From Mycobacterium sp. ACS1612 (GTDB lineage Bacteria; Actinomycetota; Actinomycetes; Mycobacteriales; Mycobacteriaceae), in contig NZ_LZHZ01000032.1 in the NCBI RefSeq assembly GCF_001667505.1, forward strand, positions 95,574 to 159,573: 64,000 nt of DNA, written 5' to 3'. The position numbers and the translations under genes were made by a program. Of the stretch, positions 32,139-41,467 are shown piece by piece (the stretch's first letter is position 1; every line of letters starts with the position of its first letter). The notes below the pieces were generated by a model. That model saw only the letters and a list, made by a program, of their open reading frames with translations. It was not told the origin of the DNA and searched no databases.

Positions 32139-33206
32139 GTGCGGCTCCATGTGCGCGGCCGCGGGCTCCCGGACGGGGAGCCGGTCGAGTGGTGGATCGT
32201 CGACGGCGTATTGAGCGCCGAACCGGTCAGCGACGCGGAGACCATCTTCGACGGTGGCTGGGTGGTGCCAGGGCTGGTCGACGCGCACTGCCACGTCGGG
32301 CTCGGCCAGGACGGCGAGGTGCCGCTGGACGAGGCCGTCACGCATGCCGAGACCGAACGTGACGTCGGCGCGTTGCTGCTGCGTGACGCCGGGTCGCCGA
32401 CGGACACCCGCAGCTTCGACGACCGCGACGACCTGCCCCGCATCATCCGTGCCGGGAGGCACCTGGCCAGGCCGAAGCGCTATCAGCGTGGATTCGCCCT
32501 CGAGTTGGATGACGAATCGCAGTTGCCCGACGCGGTCGCCGAGCAGGCCCGCTGGGGCGACGGCTGGGTCAAGCTGGTGGGCGACTGGATCGACCGGGAC
32601 ACCGGCGACCTGGCGCCGCTGTGGTCCGACGACGTCCTCAAGCAGGCGATCGACGCCGCTCACGACAACGGCGCCAGGGTGACCGCCCACGTGTTCAGCG
32701 AGGACGCCCTGCCCAGCCTGATCAACGCGGGTATCGACTGCATCGAGCACGGCACCGGACTGACCGACGACACCATCGAGTTGATGGTCGAGCACGGCAC
32801 CGCGCTGGTCCCGACGCTGATCAACGTCGAGAACTTTCCCGGCATCGCCGCTGCGGCGCAGAAGTACCCGACCTACGCGCGGCACATGCGCGACCTCTAC
32901 GCCAGCTGCTACCCGCGGACCAGCGCCGCGCTTGACGCAGGCATTCCGATCTTCGCGGGCACCGACGCAGGCAGCACGGTGGCGCACGGCCGGATCGCCG
33001 ACGAGATCGAGGCGCTCAAGCGCATCGGGATGAGCCCGACCGAGGCGCTGGGCGCCGCCTGCTGGACGGCTCGAGAGTGGTTAGGCCGTCCCGGAATTCA
33101 GCATGGCGCGTCGGCCGATCTGGTGTGTTACGACGACGATCCGCGCTCCGGTGCCGACGTGATCAACAACCCGGCCCGCGTCATCCTGCGAGGCCGCGTT
33201 TTCTAG
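32139..33206 (+). CDS. Amidohydrolase family protein (Rv2915c-like)
   Basis: A 355-residue metal-dependent hydrolase with a small beta-sandwich N-terminus and TIM-barrel. Metal and catalytic positions are DAHCHVG (HxH), His of TAHVFSED, His of IEHGTG, and Asp of GTDAGS; the carboxylated-Lys position is probably in GWVKLVGDW. The GTG start at 32139 gives the same N-terminus (MRLHVRG) as the M. tuberculosis protein. Members act on cyclic amides, imidazolones or dipeptides (prolidase- and imidazolonepropionase-like); the substrate is not identifiable. Confidence 0.88.
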   Translation: MRLHVRGRGLPDGEPVEWWIVDGVLSAEPVSDAETIFDGGWVVPGLVDAHCHVGLGQDGEVPLDEAVTHAETERDVGALLLRDAGSPTDTRSFDDRDDLPRIIRAGRHLARPKRYQRGFALELDDESQLPDAVAEQARWGDGWVKLVGDWIDRDTGDLAPLWSDDVLKQAIDAAHDNGARVTAHVFSEDALPSLINAGIDCIEHGTGLTDDTIELMVEHGTALVPTLINVENFPGIAAAAQKYPTYARHMRDLYASCYPRTSAALDAGIPIFAGTDAGSTVAHGRIADEIEALKRIGMSPTEALGAACWTAREWLGRPGIQHGASADLVCYDDDPRSGADVINNPARVILRGRVF

Positions 33207-33215
33207 CGAGACGTC

Positions 33216-34052
33216 TCACCGGTATTGGCTGAAGCCCCAATCCAGTAGGCCGATGGCCTGGCCGTACATGTCGCCGTCGCCGTACATCTGCACGACGACG
33301 ACGCGGTGGCCGTTGCGCTGGGCGGCCCCGACGAACGTGTGCTGCGCGAGATTGGTGAACCCGGTCTTGCCGACGAGGGTGCCGGGGTAGCGCTCGAGCA
33401 GCTGGTTCTGGTTGTCGATGGTCTTCGGCCCGTCGTCGGTCGGAAACAGCGACGACGGTTGACGCACGATCGCGGCGAAGGCCGGATAGCGCAGGGCGGC
33501 GCGGTAGATGAGGGCCAGGTCGTACGACGTCGTGATCGACTCCATCCCCGGGCCGTCGAGCCCCGACGGCGAGGATGCGTGCGTGTTGCGAGCACCCAGC
33601 GCGGCGGCCTTGGCGTTCATCCGCGCGACGGCGGACTGGTAGCCGCCGAGGCCTTCGGCGAGCGTGTTGGCGGCGTCGTTGCCGGACACCAGCAGCAGGC
33701 CGTCGAGCAACTGCCGCACGGTGTACGGCCTGCCCGCCTTGACCCCGACGCACGAACACTCCACGTCGGTGTTCGCGGGCGTCGCCGTGATCACCGCGTT
33801 GAGCGGGAGTTGGTCGAGCACCACCATCGCAAGCAACGCCTTGATGGTGCTGGCGGGTGCGTGTGGCTGATATGGGTTGCGGGAGGCCAGGATTCGACCG
33901 TTGTCGAGATCGGCCAGCAGCCATGCCTGCGCGGGCCCCTGCGGGAGATCTACCGCGCCTGCCGGTTGGATACCCGGCTCAGCGGATGTCGGGGCGGCGA
34001 CCAGTATGGCCGCGGACAGCGCGATGCTCCACGCGGCCAATAAGATTCGCAC
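33216..34052 (-). CDS. D-alanyl-D-alanine carboxypeptidase, DacB-type (copy 1)
   Basis: A 278-residue exported penicillin-binding protein that trims peptidoglycan stem pentapeptides. A signal peptide covers residues 1-24 (cleavage after PTSA). Active-site motifs are STIK at 68-71 with nucleophile Ser68, SGN at 123-125, and KTG late in the protein. The C-terminal membrane-association domain of PBP5 types is absent, as in DacB2. It is the downstream member of a tandem pair; M. tuberculosis has one gene (Rv2911). The start is GTG. Confidence 0.93.
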   Translation of the reverse strand: MRILLAAWSIALSAAILVAAPTSAEPGIQPAGAVDLPQGPAQAWLLADLDNGRILASRNPYQPHAPASTIKALLAMVVLDQLPLNAVITATPANTDVECSCVGVKAGRPYTVRQLLDGLLLVSGNDAANTLAEGLGGYQSAVARMNAKAAALGARNTHASSPSGLDGPGMESITTSYDLALIYRAALRYPAFAAIVRQPSSLFPTDDGPKTIDNQNQLLERYPGTLVGKTGFTNLAQHTFVGAAQRNGHRVVVVQMYGDGDMYGQAIGLLDWGFSQYR

Positions 34053-34114
34053 GGCCGCCGAGCGTACTCAGCTCGTTCGCCGGTGAGGTCTCGGATGCGT
34101 TGCGATTGCGCAAC

Positions 34115-34993
34115 TCAGAGCGTGCCGATGTCTGCGCCTGGGCTTTGGGTGAAGCCCCAGTCCAGAAGCCACGACGCTTGATCCCAATATGTCGGGCCGC
34201 CTTCTTTGATCAGCCCGTACATCATCGCGATCACCAGTCGTCGACCGCCGCGGTCGGCGGCCGCGACGAACGTCTTCTTGGCCGCATCGGTGAACCCGGT
34301 TTTGCCACCGATCGCGCCGGGGTAGCGGTGCAGCAGTTCGTCCTCGTTGACCAGCTGCTTGTCGCCGGCGCCGGAGGGGAACATCGCTGTCGGCTGCGCA
34401 GTGATCTGAGCGAACGTCGGGTTGGCCATCGCGGCGCGGAAAATGATCGCAAGGTCACGCGGGGTGGTGGCGCCCGATCCGGCGGCCCCGTCCAACCCGG
34501 ACGGTGTCGTGGCGTGGGTGTTCACCGCCCCCAGCGACGCGGCCTTGGCGTTCATCTTCGCGACGGCGGTGCCGTAGCCGCCGATCATGTCGGCCAGCGC
34601 GTTGGCGGCGTCGTTACCGGACACCAGCAGCACCGCGTCGAGCAGTTGGCGCGCCGTATAGGTGCCGCCCGGCTTGATGCCCACACAATTGCACTCGACC
34701 TGGGTGTCGGCCGCGGTGCCGACGACCGTCGCGTCGAGGTTGGGCAACTCCTCCAGCGCGGTCAGCGCCAGCAGCGTCTTGATCGTGCTCGCGGGCGGGT
34801 GCGCAACGTCCATGTCGCGGCCTGCCAGCACCTGTCCGGTGTCCATGTCGGCGACGATCCAGGCGGGCGCGGGACCGTCGGGAATCGGCACGCTGCCCAC
34901 CGGTTGGATGCCGGCGTCGGCCGCGGCCACCGGCGTGATCGACAGCGTGATCAAACTGAGGCAGGCGGCGACGGCCGTGACGAATCTCCCCAT
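34115..34993 (-). CDS. dacB2: D-alanyl-D-alanine carboxypeptidase, DacB2-type (copy 2)
   Basis: A 292-residue exported DD-carboxypeptidase with a signal peptide ending near VAAA at residue 25. STIK at 69-72 (nucleophile Ser69), SGN at 125-127 and GKTG complete the active site. It is closer in length to Rv2911 (291 residues) than copy 1. Only 62 bases separate it from copy 1 on the same strand, so both may be on one transcript. A strong ribosome-binding sequence is not obvious. The paralogue next door shares CNCVG/CSCVG cysteines, probably a disulfide. Confidence 0.94.
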   Translation of the reverse strand: MGRFVTAVAACLSLITLSITPVAAADAGIQPVGSVPIPDGPAPAWIVADMDTGQVLAGRDMDVAHPPASTIKTLLALTALEELPNLDATVVGTAADTQVECNCVGIKPGGTYTARQLLDAVLLVSGNDAANALADMIGGYGTAVAKMNAKAASLGAVNTHATTPSGLDGAAGSGATTPRDLAIIFRAAMANPTFAQITAQPTAMFPSGAGDKQLVNEDELLHRYPGAIGGKTGFTDAAKKTFVAAADRGGRRLVIAMMYGLIKEGGPTYWDQASWLLDWGFTQSPGADIGTL

Positions 34994-35051
34994 GGGGTCT
35001 GGAGCCTAACCGGGGTGCTTCATCGTGTTCAATATCGTGTTCAATCGACGC

Positions 35052-35474
35052 ATGCTGAGCCTGGAGGAGATCTCGGACCGGTTCGAGATTCAGCAGTTGC
35101 TGATCGATTATTCGACGGCGATCGACAGCCGACGCTTCGACGATCTCGACAGGGTGTTCACACAGGACGCCTACATCGACTACCGGGCGATGGGCGGCAT
35201 CGACGGTCATTTCCCCGAGGTGAAGGCGTGGCTGGCGGACACGCTGCCGAAGATCTTCGCCTCGCACGCCCACATGCTCGGCAACTTCGACGTGCGCATC
35301 TTCGGCGACACCGCGTCGTCGCGGACCTTTTGCTTCAACCCGATGGTGTTCGCAGGTGACAACAACCAGGTGATGTTCTGCGGGCTGTGGTATGTCGACG
35401 ATTTCGTCCGCACGTCCGAGGGCTGGCGGATGAGCCGGCGTGTCGAGGAGAAGTGCTTCGACAAGGTGGTCTAG
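35052..35474 (+). CDS. SnoaL/NTF2-like domain protein (Rv2910c-like)
   Basis: A 140-residue NTF2-fold (SnoaL-type) protein with an alpha helix IQQLLIDYSTAID followed by the cone-shaped sheet; Tyr and Asp residues in LIDYSTAID resemble the catalytic Tyr-Asp-His group of scytalone dehydratase relatives. The ATG at 35052 gives MLSLEEISDR, identical to the M. tuberculosis start; GTG codons further upstream are not needed. It probably isomerises, hydrates or dehydrates a small lipophilic substrate, but none is known. Confidence 0.85.
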   Translation: MLSLEEISDRFEIQQLLIDYSTAIDSRRFDDLDRVFTQDAYIDYRAMGGIDGHFPEVKAWLADTLPKIFASHAHMLGNFDVRIFGDTASSRTFCFNPMVFAGDNNQVMFCGLWYVDDFVRTSEGWRMSRRVEEKCFDKVV

Positions 35475-35495
35475 TCATTAGTGGCGTGCCAGGGC

Positions 35496-35523
35496 CGGTT
35501 TCGACACCACGGCCGTGAAACCG
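35496..35523. terminator. Hairpin between convergent genes, possible two-way terminator
   Basis: CGGTTTC (35496-35502) pairs perfectly with GAAACCG (35517-35523) around a 14-base loop, in the 72-base gap between two convergent NTF2-fold genes. Confidence 0.5.
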
Positions 35524-35546
35524 CCGGATCGGTGTCCCTAGGTTCG

Positions 35547-36026
35547 TCAGCTCAGCACTCGGTGCACGGCCCGCTTGATCCGATTCGACAGATACACGGA
35601 GATGAACACATTGAAGATGTCTTCGCGCAGCCTGGTCAGCGTCGAACTGGTGATGCGCCACTGCCCGTCGCGCTTCTCGTAGGTCTCCTGATAGTGGCCA
35701 TAGCCGCGCAGGTTGAACCCCGGCGCCAACCGGACCACGTCTTCGAGCGCCCAGATGCCCCGCGCCGTGGTCGCCGACGTCAGTTCGATTTCGGGTGCAT
35801 GCACCTGGTGGGCCGTGGCCCGGTTGCCGACGCCCTTACGGGTGAACGCGACGAAGTCGTCGGCGCCGCGGATCACCTCGCCGCCCGCCTGTGAGGTGTC
35901 GCTGAGGAAGTCGTCGGTGAACAGCCCACGCCACGCCGTCCAGTCCTTGGTGTCGAGGTAGCGGCAGTACCGTGCCTTCAACTGCTTGATCGCCTCGATC
36001 TCCATCAGGGCGGTGGCGTCGTCCAT
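35547..36026 (-). CDS. SnoaL/NTF2-like domain protein
   Basis: A 159-residue NTF2-fold protein of the SnoaL_4 type; the N-terminal helix IEAIKQLKARYCRYLDTKDW and the pattern WRGLFTDDF followed by a beta sheet with HAPEIELTS are typical. The ATG at 36026 fits the family N-terminus. It is convergent with another NTF2-fold gene and divergent from rpsP. Members often accompany steroid or aromatic catabolism, but no substrate can be named. Confidence 0.82.
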   Translation of the reverse strand: MDDATALMEIEAIKQLKARYCRYLDTKDWTAWRGLFTDDFLSDTSQAGGEVIRGADDFVAFTRKGVGNRATAHQVHAPEIELTSATTARGIWALEDVVRLAPGFNLRGYGHYQETYEKRDGQWRITSSTLTRLREDIFNVFISVYLSNRIKRAVHRVLS

Positions 36027-36074
36027 CGCCGAAGCGTGACACCGGAGGCAGATGTTGTAAAGGTGGGTGGGCCG

Positions 36075-36108
36075 CGATTTCCGCCGGGACCGGCTGTTCT
36101 GGCACAAT
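36075..36108 (+). promoter_or_regulatory. rpsP operon promoter (shared motif with rplS)
   Basis: CGATTTC (36075-36081) is followed after 17 bases by CTGGCACAAT (36099-36108), and then GAGCGGCTGTC. The same three blocks with nearly the same spacing lie upstream of rplS. CACAAT would be the -10 and GATTTC the -35 region, leaving a 5' leader of about 150 bases before rpsP. Confidence 0.6.
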
Positions 36109-36266
36109 GAGCGGCTGTCTGCCATGCGACCCGCCCTGAGCGATCCGCCTTCGGCTTCTCGCTGGGTGCTTGCATGGCGGTCACACACGTAAGGCAAAAC
36201 CGGATCCGGGCATCCCGCCCGCGATCGCCGAATTGCAGCGTGGCAACCCCAGGAGATCGTTTCATC

Positions 36267-36755
36267 ATGGCTGTCAAGATCAAGCTCACCCGGCTTGGCA
36301 AGATCCGCAATCCCCAGTACCGCATCGCCGTCGCCGACGCGCGCACCCGCCGCGACGGTCGCGCCATCGAGATCATCGGCCGCTACCACCCGAAGGAAGA
36401 GCCGAGCTTGATCGAGATCAACTCGGAGCGGGCCCAGTACTGGCTCGGCGTCGGCGCCCAGCCCACCGAACCGGTGTTGCAACTGCTGAAGATCACCGGC
36501 GACTGGCAGAAGTTCAAGGGTCTGCCCGGCGCGGAGGGCACGCTGAAGGTCAAGGAACCCAAGCCGTCCAAGCTGGATCTGTTCAATGCCGCGCTGGCCG
36601 AGGCCGAAGGCGGGCCGTCGACCGAGGCCACCACGCCCAAGAAGAAGAAGGCTCCGGCCAAGAAGGCCGCCGACAAGGTCGAGGCCGCCGAGGCAGAGGC
36701 GCCCGCTGACGCAGAGGCGCCCGCTGAGGCTGCCTCCGAAGCCACCGAAAGCTGA
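36267..36755 (+). CDS. rpsP: 30S ribosomal protein S16
   Basis: A 162-residue S16. The conserved core of about 85 residues begins [19 protein letters not shown] and contains [16 protein letters not shown] long Lys/Ala/Glu-rich C-terminal tail ([11 protein letters not shown], then acidic) is typical of mycobacteria. The ATG at 36267 is set by AGGAGA eleven bases upstream; an in-frame start at 36174 lies in the leader. It heads the rpsP-khpA-rimM-trmD operon. Confidence 0.97.
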   Translation: MAVKIKLTRLGKIRNPQYRIAVADARTRRDGRAIEIIGRYHPKEEPSLIEINSERAQYWLGVGAQPTEPVLQLLKITGDWQKFKGLPGAEGTLKVKEPKPSKLDLFNAALAEAEGGPSTEATTPKKKKAPAKKAADKVEAAEAEAPADAEAPAEAASEATES

Positions 36756-36763
36756 CCACGGCC

Positions 36764-37006
36764 ATGAGCTCTGTCGTCGTTGACGCCGTCGAGCATCTGG
36801 TCCGCGGGATCGTCGACAATCCCGATGATGTCCGGGTCGACATGGTGACCAGTCGTCGCGGCCGCACCGTCGAGGTGCATGTGCATCCCGATGACCTCGG
36901 CAAGGTCATCGGTCGCGGTGGTCGCACCGCGACCGCGCTGCGCACGCTGGTCGCCGGGATCGGCGGCCGGGGCATCCGCGTCGACGTGGTGGACACCGAC
37001 CAGTAA
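36764..37006 (+). CDS. khpA: KH-domain RNA-binding protein KhpA
   Basis: An 80-residue single KH-domain protein (Rv2908c-like). The RNA-contacting GxxG loop is in [14 protein letters not shown]. KhpA forms dimers with itself or KhpB/Jag and binds RNA; in Gram-positive bacteria it affects cell elongation. It lies eight bases after rpsP and eight before rimM, the standard order. Confidence 0.95.
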   Translation: MSSVVVDAVEHLVRGIVDNPDDVRVDMVTSRRGRTVEVHVHPDDLGKVIGRGGRTATALRTLVAGIGGRGIRVDVVDTDQ

Positions 37007-37013
37007 GGGTCGC

Positions 37014-37532
37014 ATGGACCTGGTAGTCGGGCGGGTCGTCAAAGCGCACGGCGTCACCGGCGAAGTGGTCGTCGAGATCCGCACCGACGACCCCGATTCC
37101 CGTTTCGCGCCCGGTTCGACGCTGCGAGGCAGGCCATCTCGCGGTGGTCGCGAAAGCCGGTACCTCATCGAATCGGTGCGCGACCACGCCGGGCGGCTGC
37201 TGGTGCGGCTGGACGGGGTGACCGATCGCGATACCGCGGATTCCTTGCGGGGCACCGTTTTTCTCGTCGACTCTGACGACCTTCCGCCGATCGAGGATCC
37301 CGACGAGTTCTACGACCATCAACTCGAAGGGCTGCACGTGGTGACCACCGCAGGCGCGGCCGTCGGCTCGGTGGCCGAGGTATTGCACACCGCGGCGGGC
37401 GAATTGCTGTCGGTGCGAAACGACGACGGCGAGGTGCTGGTGCCGTTCGTCAGCGCCATCGTCACGTCGGTGTCGCTGGCTGACCAGACGATCGTGATCG
37501 ACCCGCCCGAGGGCCTGCTGGAGCTGGGCTGA
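37014..37532 (+). CDS. rimM: 16S rRNA processing protein RimM
   Basis: A 172-residue 30S maturation factor that binds S19. The N-terminal RimM domain has [15 protein letters not shown], and the C-terminal PRC-barrel contains [12 protein letters not shown] and VPFVSAIV. The ATG at 37014 is eight bases after khpA and lacks a strong ribosome site, suggesting coupling. An upstream in-frame extension lies inside khpA and is not used. Confidence 0.95.
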   Translation: MDLVVGRVVKAHGVTGEVVVEIRTDDPDSRFAPGSTLRGRPSRGGRESRYLIESVRDHAGRLLVRLDGVTDRDTADSLRGTVFLVDSDDLPPIEDPDEFYDHQLEGLHVVTTAGAAVGSVAEVLHTAAGELLSVRNDDGEVLVPFVSAIVTSVSLADQTIVIDPPEGLLELG

Positions 37533-37537
37533 ACATC

Positions 37538-38215
37538 ATGCGAATCGACGTCGTCACGATCTTCCCGGGTTACCTGGATCCGCTGCGACAGTCGTTACCC
37601 GGCAAGGCGATTGACGCGGGCATCGTCGACGTCGCGGTACACGACCTACGCCGGTGGACCCACGACGTGCACAAGTCCGTTGACGACTCCCCCTACGGCG
37701 GCGGCCCCGGCATGGTGATGAAGGCGCCGGTGTGGGGCGAGGCGCTAGACGAAATCTGTTCGGACGAAACGCTGTTGATCGTTCCGACCCCGGCGGGACG
37801 ACTGTTCACACAGGGCAACGCGCACCGCTGGAGCACGGAGAAGCACCTGGTGTTCGCATGCGGCCGATACGAGGGCATCGACCAGCGGGTCATCGACGAC
37901 GCGGCACGCCGGATGCGGGTCGAGGAGGTGTCGATCGGCGACTACGTGCTGCCCGGCGGAGAATCGGCCACGTTGGTGATGATCGAGGCTGTGGTGCGCC
38001 TGCTGCCTGACGTGCTCGGCAATCCAGCGTCGCACCAACAGGATTCGCATTCCAACGGCTTGCTGGAAGGGCCGAGCTACACCCGGCCGCCGAGTTGGCG
38101 CGGCCTCGACGTGCCCGAGGTGCTGCTGTCGGGTGACCACGCGAAGATCGCGGCGTGGCGCCGCGAGCAGGGGTTGCAGCGGACGCGGGAGCGTCGCCCC
38201 GATCTGCTGGACTAG
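37538..38215 (+). CDS. trmD: tRNA (guanine37-N1)-methyltransferase TrmD
   Basis: A 225-residue SPOUT methyltransferase that modifies G37 next to the anticodon to prevent frameshifting. It has FTIFP-type start ([14 protein letters not shown]), [13 protein letters not shown], the knot segment [11 protein letters not shown], and YVLPGGESA. It starts six bases after rimM. Its TAG stop shares the palindrome CTAG with the stop of the convergent lppW gene, so the two coding regions overlap at their ends. Confidence 0.96.
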   Translation: MRIDVVTIFPGYLDPLRQSLPGKAIDAGIVDVAVHDLRRWTHDVHKSVDDSPYGGGPGMVMKAPVWGEALDEICSDETLLIVPTPAGRLFTQGNAHRWSTEKHLVFACGRYEGIDQRVIDDAARRMRVEEVSIGDYVLPGGESATLVMIEAVVRLLPDVLGNPASHQQDSHSNGLLEGPSYTRPPSWRGLDVPEVLLSGDHAKIAAWRREQGLQRTRERRPDLLD

Positions 38216-39156
38216 ATTCGGCCGCCCGGGAACATCGTCTTGACGGCCTGGGTGATCGTGTTGCGCGCGGTGACGTCGTCGACGGGCTGCATCGAGGCGA
38301 TGGCCATCACATACCGACGGTCGGGTCCGACCACACCGGTCGACCAGTGCACCCAGTTGGCGCCGTTCCAACAGCAGAACCAGCCCTGCTTGACAGCCAC
38401 CGGCTCAGCGAACAGCCCCTCGGGGATCCCGAACCGCTGCGGATAGATCCCGCCGGGCTGGGTGCCGTCCGGCGCGGTGGGCGTCGAGGCCGCCAGGTTG
38501 GCCATGATGAGATTGGCCCGCTCCGGCGGCAACCCGCCCTTACCGGACAGCAGCTTGTCGTAGTACTCGACGAGGTCGGCGGTGGTGCTCGTGGTGTTGA
38601 ACCACCGCCCGTTGTACGGCGTCGAGGTCGACGCCAATCCGTAGCGCGCGGTGACCCGCGAAATGATCGCGCTGCCACCGCTGCGATTCCAGAAGACCTC
38701 GGCGGCGCTGTCGTCGGAAGACCGCAGCATCGCGTCGAACGCCTGCCGGTCGGCGGGGGATAGCTGAGTCTGGCCCTGTGCCTCCTGCAGCAGGAGGTCG
38801 TCGGCGATGAACAGCTTGACCACCGACGCGATCGGCATCGCTTCGCCGTTGCCGTTGGACAGGATCTGACCGGTATTGCGGTCCAGAACGGTGATCGTGA
38901 TGTCGGCGCCGGCCTTCGACGCTTCTGCGGTGGCCTGCCGGATGCGGTCGGCCAGGCCGGTGAACGTCGCGGCGGGTTCGTCGGGCGGGGACTCGGGCAG
39001 CGGCGCCCTGGTGCCCATCGGCGCGACGACCGTCAGTTGGGGCATTGCGGACTCGGCGGTGTCGCCGTACACCTTCGCTTCGCAACCGGCAATCAAGGGG
39101 ACCGCAACGACGACAGCTGCGGTCGCCGTGACCAGTCTCGGCGGCCGCCCTCGCAT
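38212..39156 (-). CDS. lppW: Lipoprotein LppW, beta-lactamase-like fold
   Basis: A 314-residue lipoprotein with a type II signal peptide: lipobox LIAGC with lipidated Cys25. The mature part resembles serine beta-lactamase/transpeptidase folds, including [12 protein letters not shown] (SxxK), a DSS/DDS-type segment [11 protein letters not shown] and KQGWFCCW in place of KTG. The ATG at 39156 is chosen because AAGGAGG lies just upstream and the length equals M. tuberculosis LppW (314). A GTG 24 bases earlier lacks a ribosome site. Penicillin binding or hydrolysis is not certain. Confidence 0.9.
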   Translation of the reverse strand: MRGRPPRLVTATAAVVVAVPLIAGCEAKVYGDTAESAMPQLTVVAPMGTRAPLPESPPDEPAATFTGLADRIRQATAEASKAGADITITVLDRNTGQILSNGNGEAMPIASVVKLFIADDLLLQEAQGQTQLSPADRQAFDAMLRSSDDSAAEVFWNRSGGSAIISRVTARYGLASTSTPYNGRWFNTTSTTADLVEYYDKLLSGKGGLPPERANLIMANLAASTPTAPDGTQPGGIYPQRFGIPEGLFAEPVAVKQGWFCCWNGANWVHWSTGVVGPDRRYVMAIASMQPVDDVTARNTITQAVKTMFPGGRI

Positions 39157-39285
39157 GGTCCTCCTTGCCGAATTTGTCACCCGAAAAGTCAGGTTTGCTC
39201 ACCGCCTGGCGGTGGCTTAAGCCTAGCGGCTGACTGCGCACGACGTATGGTTAGTTCGCCTTGGCGTTTCGGGCGTCGTCAGCGA

Positions 39286-39318
39286 CGATTTCAGGGATCG
39301 ACGCCGATCTGGCACAAT
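39286..39318 (+). promoter_or_regulatory. rplS promoter (shared motif with rpsP)
   Basis: CGATTTC (39286-39292), 16 bases, CTGGCACAAT (39309-39318) and then TGAGCAGTTGTC repeat the arrangement at the rpsP promoter. The predicted leader before rplS is about 125 bases, in a 292-base divergent gap with lppW. Confidence 0.6.
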
Positions 39319-39448
39319 TGAGCAGTTGTCCGCGCAGGCCCAGTTCGCCCGCTGCGAGACGCCCCAGATAGGCCCGACAGACCGGCTCGGCGACGCGTCA
39401 CCTCGTGACCCACTGTCCGCAGCCGCCAACAGCAAGGAAGTGTCACCG

Positions 39449-39790
39449 ATGAACACGCTGGACTTCGTCGATCAGACGTCGCTGCGCGACGACATTCCGG
39501 TTTTCGGCCCCGGCGACACCGTGAACGTGCACGTCAAGGTCATCGAGGGCTCCAAGGAACGCATCCAGGTGTTCAAGGGTGTCGTTCTTCGCCGCCAGGG
39601 CGGCGGCGTCCGCGAGACCTTCACCGTGCGCAAGGAAAGCTACGGCGTCGGCGTCGAGCGCACCTTCCCCGTGCATTCGCCCAACATCGACCACATCGAC
39701 GTCGTCACCCGTGGTGACGTGCGCCGCGCCAAGCTGTACTACCTGCGCGAGCTGCGGGGCAAGAAGGCCAAGATCAAGGAGAAGCGCTGA
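39449..39790 (+). CDS. rplS: 50S ribosomal protein L19
   Basis: A 113-residue L19, identical in length to the M. tuberculosis protein. The conserved features are [27 protein letters not shown] and the basic C-terminus [11 protein letters not shown]. The ATG at 39449 has AAGGAAG eight bases upstream. The open frame reaches back to 39326 through the leader only. Confidence 0.97.
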   Translation: MNTLDFVDQTSLRDDIPVFGPGDTVNVHVKVIEGSKERIQVFKGVVLRRQGGGVRETFTVRKESYGVGVERTFPVHSPNIDHIDVVTRGDVRRAKLYYLRELRGKKAKIKEKR

Positions 39791-39852
39791 CTTCGCGCAT
39801 CGGAGTCTGATCCTTGGAAAGCGACGAGCGCGGCGGTGAGCCCCGCGCTGGC

Positions 39853-39858
39853 TACCCT
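39853..39858 (+). promoter_or_regulatory. Candidate -10 hexamer (TACCCT) for lepB, leaderless
   Basis: TACCCT ends six bases before GTG 39865, which supports this start over the upstream TTG at 39814. Confidence 0.45.
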
Positions 39859-39864
39859 GATGCG

Positions 39865-40686
39865 GTGACCGACGCTACGGACCCTCAGGACTCGACTTCT
39901 GATCCTTCGCCCGAGGCCGCCCAATCGGTCACCGACGAAACAACAGAAGAGCCCAAGAAGCGCGGCGCGCTGCGTGAAGCGGCGATCCTGATCACCATCG
40001 CGGTGGTCCTCTACTACGTAATGCTGACGTTCGTCGCGCGGCCGTATCTGATTCCGTCCGAGTCGATGGAGCCGACGCTGCACGGCTGCGCCGGCTGCAC
40101 GGGCGACCGGATCATGGTCGACAAGGTCACCTACCGGTTCAGCACGCCGGAACCCGGCGACGTGATCGTGTTCAAGGGCCCGCCGAACTGGAACATCGGC
40201 TACAAGTCGATCCGCTCCAAGAACACCGCGGTGCGCTGGGTGCAGAACGCGTTGTCGTTCGTCGGCTTTGTGCCCCCCGACGAGAACGATCTCGTCAAAC
40301 GGGTCATAGCGGTGGGCGGGCAGACCGTGCAATGTCGCGCCGACACCGGACTGACCGTCGACGGCAAGCGGCTCGACGAGCCGTACCTCGATCCGACGAC
40401 CATGATGGCCGACCCCAAGCTCTACCCGTGTCTGGGGCCCGAATTCGGCCCGGTGCACGTGCCGGAGGGCAGGCTGTGGGTGATGGGTGACAACCGCACG
40501 CACTCGGCCGATTCGCGTGCGCATTGCGGCAATACACCCGAAGCCGCCCAACAGGGTCTCATCTGCACGGGCGACCCGATACCGGGCACCGTGCCGGTGG
40601 ACAATGTCATTGGAAAGGCACGGTTCATCGCCTGGCCACCGTCGCGGTGGGGTGGAGTCCATGCGGTGAACCCGCAGACTCAGTAG
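39865..40686 (+). CDS. lepB: Signal peptidase I
   Basis: A 273-residue membrane serine protease that cleaves Sec signal peptides. A charged cytosolic N-terminus precedes one transmembrane helix at about residues 38-58. The catalytic dyad is Ser67 (PSESMEPTL) and Lys145 (DLVKRVIAVGG); the later box WVMGDNRTHSADSR is also standard. A TTG at 39814 with a weak GGAG is a possible longer start, but MTDATD at GTG 39865 resembles the M. tuberculosis N-terminus and has a -10 hexamer in front. Confidence 0.93.
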   Translation: MTDATDPQDSTSDPSPEAAQSVTDETTEEPKKRGALREAAILITIAVVLYYVMLTFVARPYLIPSESMEPTLHGCAGCTGDRIMVDKVTYRFSTPEPGDVIVFKGPPNWNIGYKSIRSKNTAVRWVQNALSFVGFVPPDENDLVKRVIAVGGQTVQCRADTGLTVDGKRLDEPYLDPTTMMADPKLYPCLGPEFGPVHVPEGRLWVMGDNRTHSADSRAHCGNTPEAAQQGLICTGDPIPGTVPVDNVIGKARFIAWPPSRWGGVHAVNPQTQ

Positions 40687-40707
40687 CTCACTAGGGGGAA
40701 CCTGCTC

Positions 40708-41427
40708 TTGCCGGCTACATGGCCTCCGCGAACTGTGATCCGGAAGTCCTCGGGCCTGCGCACTCTGGAGTCCGCGCTGTACCGCGGCGGGCTCGGCCCG
40801 GTGGCGGGTGTCGACGAGGTGGGCCGCGGTGCATGCGCGGGCCCGCTGGTGGTCGCGGCGTGTGTGCTGGGACCCAACCGGTTGGAGAGCCTTTCGGCGC
40901 TCGACGACTCCAAGAAGCTCAACGAGAAGGAACGCGAGCGGCTTTTCCCGCTGATTCGCCGCTACGCGCTGGCGTACCACGTGGTGTTCATCCCGTCGGC
41001 CGAGGTCGACCGGCGCGGGGTGCACGTCGCCAACATCGAGGGCATGCGCAGGGCCGTGGCGGGCCTGCCGGTGCGGCCGGGCTACGTGCTTTCCGACGGG
41101 TTCCGGGTACCCGGTCTGCCGATGCCGTCGCTGCCGGTGGTCGGCGGTGACACGGCCGCGGCGTGCATCGCGGCGGCCAGCGTGCTGGCGAAGGTGAGCA
41201 GGGACCGGCTGATGGTGAAGATGGAATCCGAGCACCCCGGCTACGGATTCGCCGACCACAAGGGCTACAGCACCCCGGCCCACAGTGCCGCTCTGGCCGA
41301 ACTCGGACCGTGCCGCGAACACCGGTACTCGTTCATCAACGTGCGCCGGCTGGTGGCGGTCGAAGGCGAGCTCGTACCGGATGATGCGCTCGACTGGGAA
41401 CCCGAGCAGCAGAGCCAACTGGGGTAG
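40708..41427 (+). CDS. rnhB: Ribonuclease HII
   Basis: A 239-residue enzyme removing ribonucleotides from DNA. The acidic site begins with Asp36-Glu37 in [13 protein letters not shown]; further conserved elements are [19 protein letters not shown] and [10 protein letters not shown]. The TTG start gives [11 protein letters not shown], which aligns with the M. tuberculosis N-terminus, and AGGGGGA precedes it. The C-terminal tail is shorter than in M. tuberculosis. Confidence 0.95.
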   Translation: MPATWPPRTVIRKSSGLRTLESALYRGGLGPVAGVDEVGRGACAGPLVVAACVLGPNRLESLSALDDSKKLNEKERERLFPLIRRYALAYHVVFIPSAEVDRRGVHVANIEGMRRAVAGLPVRPGYVLSDGFRVPGLPMPSLPVVGGDTAAACIAAASVLAKVSRDRLMVKMESEHPGYGFADHKGYSTPAHSAALAELGPCREHRYSFINVRRLVAVEGELVPDDALDWEPEQQSQLG

Positions 41428-41467
41428 GGGAGAATGGACTCGATCGATATGAAGGACAGCTGAGCAG

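Noticed and set aside
39814..39864. TTG 39814 as the lepB start
   Set aside because: It has a weak GGAG, but the added residues do not resemble family N-termini, and a -10 hexamer lies directly before GTG 39865.
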